A stretch of DNA of 64,000 nucleotides from Histoplasma ohiense (Eukaryota; Ascomycota; Eurotiomycetes; Onygenales; Ajellomycetaceae): NCBI GenBank assembly GCA_017607445.1, contig JAEVHH010000006.1:3038001-3102000 (forward strand), in the 5' to 3' direction. Positions 23,801 through 33,451 of this stretch are shown piece by piece. The first letter of the stretch is position 1, and every line of letters starts with the position of its first letter. The notes beneath the pieces were generated by a model. It was given only the letters and a program-made list of their open reading frames with translations, was not told the DNA's origin and made no database searches. The translations under genes and the position numbers were made by a program.

Positions 23801-23988
23801 AACAGCAATTATTCTGCGAAGCGTCTGAGCTTGCTGGGATAAGATATTATGATAAAATTAAATATCTAGCAGACTTGAATAAAGTAAATTTAGTACTAGT
23901 ATTTATGGAGTATAGCTTGGATGAAAATGGTAGGCCGGCAAAATATTCTTCCGTAGATTTTTGCCATGGTCATTTTGACGACATATAA
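23776..23988 (+). pseudogene. Orphan open frame, 70 codons, no start codon
   Basis: Open from 23776 to the TAA at 23986-23988, with balanced composition and a protein-like sequence (QQLFCEASELAGIRYYDKIK ... FMEYSLDENGRPAKY ... VDFCHGHFDD). Its only ATG is late. It may be a fragment of a former gene or transposon protein; I do not recognise it. It overlaps the left arm of the 33-bp inverted repeat and ends only 120 bp before the next gene. Confidence 0.35.
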
Positions 23989-23998
23989 TTGGCTGGAC

Positions 23999-24008
23999 AT
24001 GGCATCAT
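23999..24008 (+). promoter_or_regulatory. CYS3/MetR-type sulfur control site ATGGCATCAT
   Basis: Perfect match to ATGRYRYCAT, the consensus I know for the Neurospora CYS3 and Aspergillus MetR bZIP activators, which switch on sulfur assimilation and methionine genes. It lies 100 bp before the predicted ATG of a methionine-pathway gene, a normal distance for such a site. Confidence 0.6.
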
Positions 24009-24107
24009 CAATTTTTCTCTCTTCGACACTCAGACTCACCCAGAAACACGTTTCTCCCAGAGTGGTGTAACAGTCTCAATGCTGTCAATGCCACCTTTTT
24101 CGTCACA

Positions 24108-25771
24108 ATGACCTCAGGAAGCACTAGGCCTGAGAATGGGCCCGTTACAACCTTTAAATACCGTCAGTATTATGCCATTCTATGCCCCTCTCTGTTTCTG
24201 GGAATGAAAGGGAAAAGGAGCCTGTTGGATTGAACAGCTACTAAATCCCGTAGAGAGAGTCTCCTCACAACCTGAGAATCCATTTTCCGCCCTCATTACG
24301 GATCAATCGATTGCCATCGTCCCTTCTTTCACTCTTGAATCTGGAGTCACCCTTCTCAATGTACCTGTCGCGTTTACCACAAGGGGAACCCTATCTCCCT
24401 CTGGAGATAATGCGTTGGTCGTATGTCATGCTTTGAGTGGTAGCGCAGACGTCAGTGACTGGTGGGGCCCCTTGCTCGGCGGCCCTGGCCAAGCGTTTGA
24501 TGTGAGCAGATTTTTTGTTATTTGCCTGAACAGTTTAGGTAGCCCATATGGCAGCGCGAGCGCTGTTACATATAAAAATGGGGATAGTAATAGAGGCCTC
24601 TATGGCCCTGAATTCCCATTGACAACGATTAGAGATGACGTGAGGTATAATTTCATCAGTATTCAACAAAGTTTCTTTGCCTAAGTTGCTAACACCTTTC
24701 GCCTCCAGAATCCACAAACTCGTCTTGGATGATCTAGGAGTTCGGCAAGTTGCAGCAGTAGTAGGTGGCTCTATGGGTGGTATGCTCGTTTTAGAATATG
24801 CGTATTTTGGCAAGGACTACGTACGAAGCATCGTGCCAATCGCCACTTCAAGTCGCCACTCAGCATGGGGTATCAGCTGGGGCGAGGCGCAACGCCAGAG
24901 TATTTACAGTGACCCGAAATATGAGGACGGTTATTACTCCTTTGATGACCCCCCTGCGAGTGGCCTGGGAGCGGCTCGTATGTCTGCTCTTTTAACTTAT
25001 CGAAGTCGAGATTCATTTGAATCGCGCTTTGGCAGAAATGTCCCCGACCCCTCGAGAAAGCAAAATATCAACGGCACGTCACTCCTTCCCACACCCCCCA
25101 ATGAGCATTTGGCTGTGCATAATGATGGCCATAAGAGTACCAGACACATACCAGCGACACTCCCATCGGTGAACAATACATCCTTGGAATCCCACCAGAC
25201 GTTCACGGATCCTCAGTTCAACGGCACCACACTTTTCGCTTCACCCGAGTCCCCTGCCTCCACATCCTTCCAAACTGCCAAGCGGCCAACTACCTACTTT
25301 TCCGCCCAATCATATCTACGATACCAGGGCGAAAAATTCGTTAAGCGATTCGACAGCAATTGCTACATCGCGATCACACGAAAGCTCGATACTCATGACA
25401 TCTCTAGACATCGAGTCGATCCTAACTCGAAGACCCCGGTCAAGGATGCACTCTCTCAAATTCAACAGCCAGCCCTAGTAATTGGTATTGAAAGCGATGG
25501 GCTGTTCACGTTCGCTGAGCAGCAGGAGCTAGCGGATGGTATTCCAGATTCGCGATTACGAAACATTGATAGCCCCGAAGGCCATGATGCGTTCCTCCTG
25601 CAATTCGAACAGGTGAATCGCCATATTCTTGAGTTTTTCAGGGAAGTGCTTCCCGATATCATGAGCGCACCTGGCAGTCAAGATGTCAATGTTGCTGAAG
25701 CACAAGTAGGCAAGTTAACGAAGAATAGCACTTTTGGTGAAGCTGAGGTGGAAGACATAACTGCCTGGTGA
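24108..25771 (+). CDS. Homoserine O-acetyltransferase (MET2 type), intact
   Basis: Transfers acetyl from acetyl-CoA to homoserine in methionine synthesis. Predicted exons are 24108-24162, 24254-24644 and 24709-25771, giving 502 codons. Intron 2 (64 bp) is secure: GTATAA donor, GCTAAC branch, CAG acceptor, and splicing restores DDVRIHKL. Intron 1 (91 bp, GTCAGT, TACTAAA, TAG) keeps frame and gives a start in good context (CACAATG), but is less certain. Alpha/beta-hydrolase signature: ALSGSADVSDWWGPLLGGPG oxyanion region, nucleophile Ser170 in GGSMGG, Asp412 in ESDGLFT, His441 in EGHDAF. A Ser/Pro/Asn-rich insert (about residues 255-345) is the usual variable loop of fungal members. CG content is normal and no stops occur, in contrast to all neighbours. 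Yeast MET2 is the counterpart. Confidence 0.93.
24163..24253 (+). other. Predicted intron 1 of the acetyltransferase gene
   Basis: GTCAGT donor, TACTAAA-like branch point and TAG acceptor. It joins codon 19 as CAG and leads into RVSSQPENPFSALI, the expected start of the conserved domain. Without it the first ATG runs into a TGA at 24231. Confidence 0.6.
24645..24708 (+). other. Intron 2 of the acetyltransferase gene
   Basis: 64 bp, GTATAA donor, GCTAAC branch site 15 bases before CCTCCAG. Retention would add a TAA stop at 24682-24684. Confidence 0.9.
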
Positions 25772-26194
25772 TGGACAAGTTACCTCTATTTTTCTCTGTG
25801 AATGTATCTGTTCTTCTGTCCTTCTTGACTGCATATATATTTCTCAGTGATTCTCTGCAATGTATCATCTATCTTCCCAAGGTGTTCACTCTCTAGGCCA
25901 TGTTTAAACAGCATCCAACTGCTATCCTTTATGGAATATTCATTCATTTTCATCTTCCCCTCTTCGTTGCTCTCCAACTACACGTACGATACTGGCTGTT
26001 CAATTTTTCACCCGCATACACCATGCTCAGCTAGTTGTATTCAATACTGTCCCAAGGCGATTCAACAGCCATTTTTGATGGATCTTTCCCTGGAATGTCT
26101 CCTCTTATAAACTATTCCCGGATTTCTTTTTTTAAGAGCAAACCACAAAAAATAAAACTAAAATAATCGAAGACCAAGACGAATAATCGAGTCG
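25772..26194. other. 3' flank of the acetyltransferase gene
   Basis: No gene seen. Ordinary base composition with CG present. A/T-rich blocks near 26135-26160 (AAAAAATAAAACTAAAATAA on the plus strand) could serve as polyadenylation context for either neighbour. Confidence 0.5.
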
Positions 26195-26443
26195 TTCTTA
26201 AAAAAATAAGCAATCAAACGGGGAAGAATTAGTCATCCCTGAAGAGCACCAAGTGCGAGAACCCCCTGCGACTCAATCACACCAGCGCCCTGGGAGGAGA
26301 AGGGAATCCAAACCCACACTATTATGGCCTCGTATCTGGGGTGCACTAGTCTGCAATAGGAAGTTCTAAGACACCAGAAGGCAACAAAATTAATAACGCC
26401 ACTCAAACCCCCCCCCCGTATAACCACTAGCTGTGCCACGGGG
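26195..26443 (-). repeat. Possible tRNA-derived SINE
   Basis: On the minus strand GTGGCACAGCTAGTGGTTA resembles a tRNA D-arm (A box), and GGGTTTGGATTCCC about 120 bp on resembles a T-arm (B box) with an 8-base loop. A T run (26199-26206 on the complement) could end Pol III transcription. The A-to-B spacing is long and no tRNA fold closes, so this is a SINE or tRNA relic at best. A C-run of ten at 26408-26417 interrupts the head. Confidence 0.4.
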
Positions 26444-26450
26444 AGAAGAG

Positions 26451-26483
26451 CTTGTGGGACGTCTAAGTAGTTGTATTAGCATG
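26451..26483 (-). repeat. 33-bp inverted repeat, right arm
   Basis: Reverse complement of 23768-23800 with one mismatch; directly upstream of the SINE-like head on the minus strand. Confidence 0.8.
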
Positions 26484-26500
26484 TATGTATGTATGTATAT
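26481..26500 (+). repeat. ATGT microsatellite
   Basis: Four perfect ATGT units and a degenerate end, between the inverted repeat and the mariner end. Confidence 0.85.
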
Positions 26501-26595
26501 TTAACATCCCAGAGGAATGCGGGCAGTGCCTGTGTTCCAGAAGCCTTCCAAAGGGTATGGAGACATGCTAAGCTGAAGAGATTTCTATGTATGTA

Positions 26596-27216
26596 CAGTG
26601 GTGTCCAATAAGTCAGCGTACTAGTGGCTCGGTGCTGAGAACCCCTCTTCTTACCCCTCTTCTTCAAAGATTCCTCCATCATCCAACATCCCCCCTATAC
26701 ATCAAAAGATGCCCTCAAAACCGAAAACATTGTGGAGAGAACACTCTCCAGCTATTATTAATACTATTTTGAACCTTCAAAAGTGGGAACATTCATTTCT
26801 AGATATAGCTTGAATTTTAGAGCTGCCTCACTCCATCATATCCTTCATTGTTTATTGTGAATCTCATTGAATACATGAAGAAAGCTCTAAAAAATGTTCT
26901 GGGAGGCCTTCTAAGCTCTCTGTCTGTGATCAATGTCATCTTATTCTCTCTGTAGAGAAGAATCTCTTTCATTTTCTAGCCAGCTTTCTCACATCCTCAA
27001 AATCTGGCTTCTATATTTGCCGAAATACAGCAAGACAGTATCTTCAAAAGAATGAATGATATGTCTTTAAATCACAAAAGAAGCCCTATTTAAAGCCTAT
27101 ACACAAGGAAATTCAAAGGACTTTTGATATTCAACATAGAAATTGAGCTGATGAAGATTTCTCTTGTGTGAGCTTCTCAGATGAAGCTCACTTTGAGATT
27201 GAATTGAATATATCAA
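26596..27216 (+). mobile_element. Tc1/mariner element, 5' part
   Basis: Starts after a TA dinucleotide with CAGTGGTGTCCAATAAG, the typical end of Tc1-like elements, followed by the transposase frame. Cut at 27217 by the LTR of A3. The other end was not found in the window. Confidence 0.85.
26709..27216 (+). pseudogene. Tc1-like transposase, truncated
   Basis: Begins MPSKPKTLWREHSPAIINTI, then a helix-turn-helix region (FLDIA, TGA, ILELPHSI), a GRPSKLS hinge between the two DNA-binding parts, and the start of the catalytic domain with FSDEAHFEIE, the first Asp of the DDE/D triad. Stops at the CGA or TGG equivalents. The second and third catalytic residues are missing because A3 interrupts the gene. 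Full-length relatives have about 340 residues; about 165 codons remain. Confidence 0.85.
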
Positions 27217-27398
27217 TGTAATAGGCGCAACGGAGATATCTATATTAGGAAATAGCTATGTGGCGATAGAAGAACACAGAACACGCCAGAATTAATGAGG
27301 AGGGACATAGCACACGGCACCATAGGCGGCCGTAGGGCGTGGTAGTCGCCTATATAATGCTCACTGATATCCGTAGATATTAGGAGATCAGCGATTAG
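27217..27398 (+). repeat. U3 part of family A LTR (fold-back arm 1)
   Basis: Bases 1-182 of the 271-bp LTR, ending exactly at the self-primer AGCGATTAG (27390-27398). TATATAA is at 27351-27357, about 39 bp before that 9-mer, which fits transcription starting there. This is the least mutated version of the LTR in the window. Confidence 0.9.
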
Positions 27399-27401
27399 AA
27401 T

Positions 27402-27657
27402 TGTAAGAGATGGTTGTAGGTATAATTATGAGAGTAGTGTGAAGTACGCACGTAGGATGTTAAGAAGGTAGCAATCTCTATTATTCAAAGCTAATCGCTG
27501 ATCTCCTAATATCTACGGATATCAGTGAGCATTATATAGGCGACTACCATGCCCTACAGCCGCCTATGGTGCCGTGCGCTATGTCCCTCCTCATTAATTC
27601 TGGCGTGTTCTGTGTTCTTCTATCGCCACATAGCTATTTCCTAATATAGATATTACA
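27402..27657 (-). repeat. Whole family A LTR, reversed (fold-back arm 2)
   Basis: A full reverse-orientation LTR lacking 15 bp near its U3 end; the deletion lies between TAT repeats. With arm 1 it forms a near-perfect inverted repeat. It is followed directly by the forward primer site ATTCTAATCGCTC (27658-27670) and forward gag. Confidence 0.9.
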
Positions 27658-27737
27658 ATTCTAATCGCTCATAACTTTATTTGAGTGGTCCGTTGTTACA
27701 CACACCTACAATAAAACATGCAACATTAGTTAAAACA

Positions 27738-28770
27738 TGCAAGATCCCTTGAAAACCAATCTGAATCCTCTACTGTCTTCAATGATCACAATGCACATTT
27801 GCAACAGTTGAATGATCAAATCTGTGAACAAGAGCAGCAATTAGCTATTCTGCATGCACAACAGTGACTCAATGAGTTGAAAGTGCAGATTTGTGAAGAT
27901 ACTCTCATTGAGTCTCAATTAACTCAGAATATCATCACAGAACTGCTGCAAAATCAATCTGTGAATGATACAGACAATGATAATGAAACATCACTGAGAT
28001 TAGAGATTAAAAACTATTATTGAGAAAAAAATATATTAGAATTTAAAAACTATAAAGATTGCATATTGACTCTCTTTACATATCACTGCTGATATTATTG
28101 AAAGAAAGAACACAAGATAAATGATGCTAAACTCTATCTTAATATTCATATTAAGCAGAAATGATTGAATTTTGTATCATTGTATGAGAGATATGAAGAA
28201 GCAACACTGTTGACTTTTGACAATATACTATCACATCTAGAAATACAAATTAACAATTCACAGAATCAGCATCAATTGACAAGTCAAAAGTTTCAAAATA
28301 CAAAACAACAAGAATGACAATCAATATACAATTTCTCTAAATATTTTGAAGACTGGAAATACTACTTATCTTCATATAGCAAAGAACAAAGAATGAATAA
28401 CTTGTGTAATAAAATATTAAAGATATTATACACTGAATTTGACTGTCAAAATCAAGAGTCTCAGAACTATGAAGAGTTGTTTCAAACTCTACAGACTTTT
28501 GAGAAAAATATATCAGAGCAACAGTATACTATTTACAAAGAAAGATCTGTGATATTCATAGAGAATCAACATTGTTCTGATAAATCTAACAACTGTTGAA
28601 ATAAGAGAAAATGAGAGAAACAAATAAATTCAACTGAACAAATCAAGAAAGATAAATATAACTGAATGAAGAAATGTTCTCACTATTATAAAAAGAGTTA
28701 TATTACAAATGATTGTTGAATATTACACTCTGAAAAGTGTAATCAAGTTTGATAAGTAAAAAATCAGCAA
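27738..28770 (+). pseudogene. Family A gag (copy A3)
   Basis: Coiled-coil start (QLNDQICEQEQQLAILHAQQ), middle KNYYxxKNILEFKNYKD and zinc knuckle CSHYYKKSYITNDC, in which the second Cys is Tyr. In-frame TGA codons occur throughout. The ATG used in A1 is missing here through a deletion of the short segment before HARFLENQ. Confidence 0.82.
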
Positions 28771-28889
28771 TTTCAATTATAGAAGCAGCTGCTGCATTGA
28801 GAATATGAACAACTAGACTACAAGATAAACAGTTATTGACAATAAATATATAAATACTGACAGAAATGAGATGGTTGATGATGTGAATG

Positions 28890-29864
28890 CTAGTGAATTC
28901 TGATATGAATGTGAACTTTGTGTCTCACATCTGAGCATCAAAATATTTCTTGAAGACAGAAGATAAACCAAAAGTAGTGAAAGCAGTTGATAATCATAAA
29001 ATTAAATTATATGAATAACAAAAAGCTGTAATGAAGATTATCAATGATGAATATATTCTCTGAAAAGAATTCCATCATTTCAAAGAGACTGATATTAGCA
29101 GATATGATATAATTTTGAGCATGCTGTGATTGAAAGCTGCAAATTCTGATATCAACTGGGTGTGAAGATGCTGAATCTATAGAAAAGCATTGAATATTAA
29201 TCACATATATCTGAATACTGCTAAAGAATTCACAATACTAATTGATGATGACAATATTATATTTACTGTCTTATCATTATGAGCTGTGAGTGCAGCAACT
29301 GAGTCAAATATCTCAGATGATTATAAAGATTATCTTGATGTATTTCAAGAAAATATATCTGACACAGAACATACATCTCACAATCATGCTATAGATCTCA
29401 AATCTGACAAGAAACTCTTATATCAATTAATATATAACTTATCATCTCAAGAACTCTCTGTCCTCTGAGAATATATTGAAAAGATATTAGAAAAGAATTG
29501 AATACATTCATTCAAGAGTTCAGTCAGTGCATCAGTGTTATTCACACTGAAGAAAGATGAAACCCTGTGTCTTTGTGTGGATTATTGAGGATTGAATGAA
29601 ATAACAGTCAAGAATCAATATCCACTGCCCTTGATAAGTGAAATACTTGATAGATTAGCAGATGTCAAAATATATACACAACTGAATCTTAGAGACATAT
29701 ATCACAGAATTCATATATGAGTGAGAGATGAATGAAAAACAGCATTTTGAATATGATATGAACATTTTGAATATCTAGTTTTATCTTTTGAGCTAATCAA
29801 TGTCTCTGTGATCTTTCAATCTTATATCAACAAAGCTTTCAGTGATCTTTTAGATGTATATTGT
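28890..29864 (+). pseudogene. Family A pol (copy A3, protease and RT start)
   Basis: Protease remnant NSDMNVNFVSH in place of DSGADVNFMSH, then RT from about 29286 (ISDDYKDYLDVFQENISD) to FQSYINKAFSDLLDVY. It stops at the B3 insertion just before the catalytic YLDD, which appears after B3 at 50695 as AYLDDIVIYSN. Confidence 0.85.
29860..29864. repeat. Target duplication ATTGT of B3 (left)
   Basis: Repeated at 50687-50691. Joining the two sides restores the RT reading through DVY-C-VAYLDD. Confidence 0.92.
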
Positions 29865-30135
29865 TGTAATGCACTCGTTTATTATTTTCTTATTATCTTC
29901 GCTTATTCTTACCTCTTTCCATTATACTCTCGCTACCACTATTTCTATATGTATATATATATCGATGTATGTATTTCACACATCTTCTTTCTCTTTCTTT
30001 TCTTCCTTAGCAATTAGCTACACTACACTACATTACACTACTATACTATATTACTTTACAATATATTACTATTATCTCTGCTATGCTATAAACTATCTTC
30101 TACTGTTACTCTTCACACTGTCACTACACCTCACA
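29865..30135 (+). repeat. 5' LTR of B3 (271 bp)
   Basis: TGTAATGCACTC to ACCTCACA. TATA-like run at about 29949-29960. The self-primer copy reads AGCAATTAG (30009-30017) after a CG loss. Confidence 0.94.
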
Positions 30136-30160
30136 GTTTCTAGTTTCTAATCGCTCAATC
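30136..30160 (+). other. Primer-binding site of B3
   Basis: GTTTCTA is duplicated before CTAATCGCT (30147-30155), so the complementary 9-mer is 7 bp farther from the LTR than in B2 and B4. CTAATCGCT is intact here. Confidence 0.65.
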
Positions 30161-30189
30161 TTTGAGAGATGGTCTGTTGAGTAATAGTT

Positions 30190-31540
30190 ATGACCTCTAC
30201 CCACAGCATTCACTGTACTTGTGCTACTGCTGAATCTAAAGCAACAAACATCATGGAAGAAAACTGTGAAACACACACTTCTGCCACTGAAAGTATGCAA
30301 CAAGCATCATCTTTCTCTATGAAATCAGACTCTGAGAATAGTTTAGAAGAGAATATCTCTTCTGAAGATCTCAGCACAATTGAGACTGAGAAGATAGCTG
30401 TGATCAGAAAAATCAAAAAATTACAGACTGAGAAAGAATTGTGAGAACTTCAACAGCAGTGCAACACTTTACTACAAGAATTGAATGAAACAATTTCAGT
30501 CATTCAAAATACACTAGAAGCACATTCAAACCACAGTAGAGATGCAACTAATATGAATGATAACTGCAATAACATCACAAATATTCTTGAGTCATCAGAA
30601 GCCACACTACAAGCACTCAACATTTTAGTAAAAAGCATTGTAACTACTGTCAGTGAAAGATGTAGTCAGATATCACTTTGGCAATTAGAACTTCAAGATT
30701 CTGACATGAGTGATTACTCTTCTCAGAGAGATGTGAAAAAGTTCTGAGATCAAAGTATGAAAAAATTCAAAAACTTTGTTACAGCTGCTATCACTTTCCA
30801 TGTCAGTGATCTTGATTACTACAATGAACACAATCATTGAAAGATCATCAAAGCTGTTACTCATTTCAATGTTGAGATGCAACAACATTGATATCAACAT
30901 ACATATAATATACAGACTTTGCCACCATGAGAAGAATTTGTTAGTTGAATGCAATGTCAAGTCATCAATTCAGATAGAAGTTTTCAAAATGTCAATAGAC
31001 AGTACTGAAAAACAGAGCAACAAGAAGATCAGACAGTTCAACAATTTGCTTCATATTTACAATCAATTAAAGAGTGTCTGCAGCATTTTTATAGTGAATA
31101 TCATCAGAAATCACATCTCTATATGAAAGTTCTATCTTTCATTCACTGAGAATTCAACAAATATGCAATCAAATTGAAAGAGTTAAGCTATGATGCCACT
31201 CTACATAAACTTGCAATGACAGAATCAAATCTGTCAGAGAGACAGAAGAAGCTTAAAGAAAAGTCAAATTTCAAAAACCTCACTCAAAGCTTTAACAACA
31301 GAAATAATGCTGATAATAGATCACAAAACAAACACAGATGAAATGACACTACAAAGTTCAATGACTCCACTCAATCAAAATATTGCTGTTATTGCAAGTG
31401 ACCAGGACATATCATTGATTTGTGTTTCAAACAACTCAAAGACAAATTCAAAAACACCAAGTCCAACTTGAAATCTGATATGAAAGATATGAAGAATTCA
31501 AAGAACTCAAAAAATGCTTAAGACATGCTATTCAACTCAC
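30190..31540 (+). pseudogene. Family B gag (copy B3)
   Basis: Starts MTSTHSIHCTCATAESKATN, acidic Ser-rich region, capsid-like part (HVSDLDYYNEHNH) and zinc knuckle near 31382 (YCCYCK then GHIIDLCFKQ; the Trp/Gln before GH is a stop). Lys/Asn-rich tail (KNSKNSKNA). The pol frame begins -1 relative to this frame. Confidence 0.85.
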
Positions 31541-31599
31541 AATGACAGTCATAAGCATAGAAAGTTGATGCAAAAACACCTTAAGTTTCACTGTCACAG

Positions 31600-32840
31600 T
31601 GAAACTTACTACATCTAAAGATCTGCAAAAAATGCTTGTGCTAGTAGACTCTGAATCAGAAGTGAACTGTGTTGATGAATTTTGAACAAAGAATCACAAT
31701 CTAGAAGCTGCTCACTGCAAAATCAAAATGATCAAATCAATTAATGAATGCATAATGTGCTTTTTTGAAGAGTATAACATTGCAATTACTGTCACTGATC
31801 ACAAGAGTAATACACAGCAGACATCTCATTTCTTTCATATGATGAAGATGAAGAACTACAATCTTGTATTAGAATTTCCTTGATTAAGACAAACAAATTC
31901 TCTTATAGATTGATCAGATGAACAATTTTTTGTTAGAAGCTCTGAAGATGAACAATAGTCTCAAATTATTTCTGAACAAGATGTCTTAACTGAAGTTCTC
32001 ACAGAAGCTAGAGTAGAAATGCTTGTAGTATTATCTACAGAATATTCAAAAGACTCAAAGCATACTTCATATATATTCTCAGCTGCATATTTGAACTTGC
32101 TGATCAGTCTATTCAATTATATCATGCCATACACACATATCTTCTCAGAAGAAGCTGCTATAAATGTGAAAAGATCAGAAGAGACAGAACATCACATAGA
32201 TCTCAAGTCTGATATACAATCTCTCTTTATACTGATATACAATCTCTCTGAAACTGAGTTAATCACTCTAAGAGAATATTTAAAAAATGCATTAGATAAA
32301 GAATGAATACAATCATTCAGTAGCTCAGCTGATGCACTGATTCTCTTTGTTCTCAAAAAAGATAATAGACTCCATCTTTGTGTAGACTATTGAGGATTAA
32401 ATTGAATCATCATCAAAAACTGATACTCTCTGTCTCTAATAAGTGAATTACTTGATAGACTTTCAAAAGCCAAGATATTCACTAAGCTGAACCTTCAAGA
32501 TGCCTATCATCACATACTTATAGTGGCAAAAGACTGTTGGAAGACAGCCTTTAGAACAAGATATGAATATTTTGAATATATAATTATATCATTTGAACTA
32601 GCTAATGCTTCAGCAACATTCCAAGCATACATTAACAATGTCTTGTCTGATTTGTTGGATATATATTGCATTGTCTATTTGGACGACATTCTCATATTCT
32701 TCAATTCAAAGCAGAAATATAAAGTGTATGTTATTAAGATGCTAGAACATCTTGAGTGTGTGAATCTATTTACAAAACTCTCTAAATGTGAATTTGAAGT
32801 GAACAAGATCTCATTTCTGAGATTTGTTATAGATACAAAT
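31600..32840 (+). pseudogene. Family B pol (copy B3), protease to RT
   Basis: Protease LVLVDSESEVNCVDEF near 31637, connector with SEEAAINVKRSEETEHHIDL, RT fingers and palm with FELANASATFQAYINNVLSD and an intact YLDDILIF at about 32680. Cut at 32840 by B4 after FLRFVIDTN. Confidence 0.88.
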
Positions 32841-33101
32841 TGTGAGGTGTAGTGACAGTGTGAAGAGTAACAGTAGAAGATAGTTTATAGCGTAGCAGAG
32901 ATAATAGTAATATATTGTAGAGTAATATAGTATAGTAGTGTAATGTAGCTAATCGCTAAGAAAGAAAAGAAAGAGAAAGAAGATGTGCGAAATACATACA
33001 TCGATATATATATACATATAGAAATAGTGATAGTGAGAGTATAATGGAAAGAGGTAAGAATAAGTGAAGATAATAAGGAAATAATAAATGAGTGTATTAC
33101 A
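32841..33101 (-). repeat. 3' LTR of B4 (261 bp)
   Basis: TGTGAGGTGTAG to GTATTACA. Shorter than the B2 LTR by small losses in the AT-repeat part (GTAGAGTAATATAGTATAG). Confidence 0.94.
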
Positions 33102-33451
33102 ATTGCCCTTCTTTTTTATAAGAGCTGCTCTCAGTGATTGTATAGATTGCTTGCTAGTAGATAATTGCATTTCCATATTGTAAGTTCTGCCTGTTGATAG
33201 CAGTATATCGATTGTGTCCTCTACGTGTTGTTATTGATTTCCTAATGAGATGGAATTGGTGGATTCTTTGGTTGTCAGAGGTTGTGTGCAGAGAAGCAAA
33301 AAGAATTTCTTTTCTCTTGAAGATTTCTCTTCTCTTTTAACTTGATCATCATCAAAGCTTCTTGCCCTCCTGCCACAATTTGTCATTTTCAATTTAATAA
33401 AGATTTTTAAATTTTCATCAGTTCTCTCTCTCTCTCCCCCCTTTTTTCAAA

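Larger units (their letters stand above)
27217..29864 (+). mobile_element. Ty3/Gypsy family A, copy A3, 5' part
   Basis: Fold-back LTR, primer site, gag and start of pol. Split at 29864 by B3 and resumed at 50692; ends at 51541 against the hAT element. The internal part is strongly CG-depleted while the LTR part is CG-rich. Confidence 0.9.

Noticed and set aside
24677..24708. ATG at 24677 as start of a separate 364-codon gene
   Set aside because: It lies in intron 2. The acetyltransferase frame continues across the intron with conserved motifs on both sides.
29854..30150. Hydrophobic open frames of about 70-100 codons recurring at 5843, 11131, 18326, 29854, 40047 and 50420
   Set aside because: They lie inside family B LTRs. 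Their hydrophobic look comes from CT- and TA-rich promoter sequence, and they recur only because the LTR recurs.
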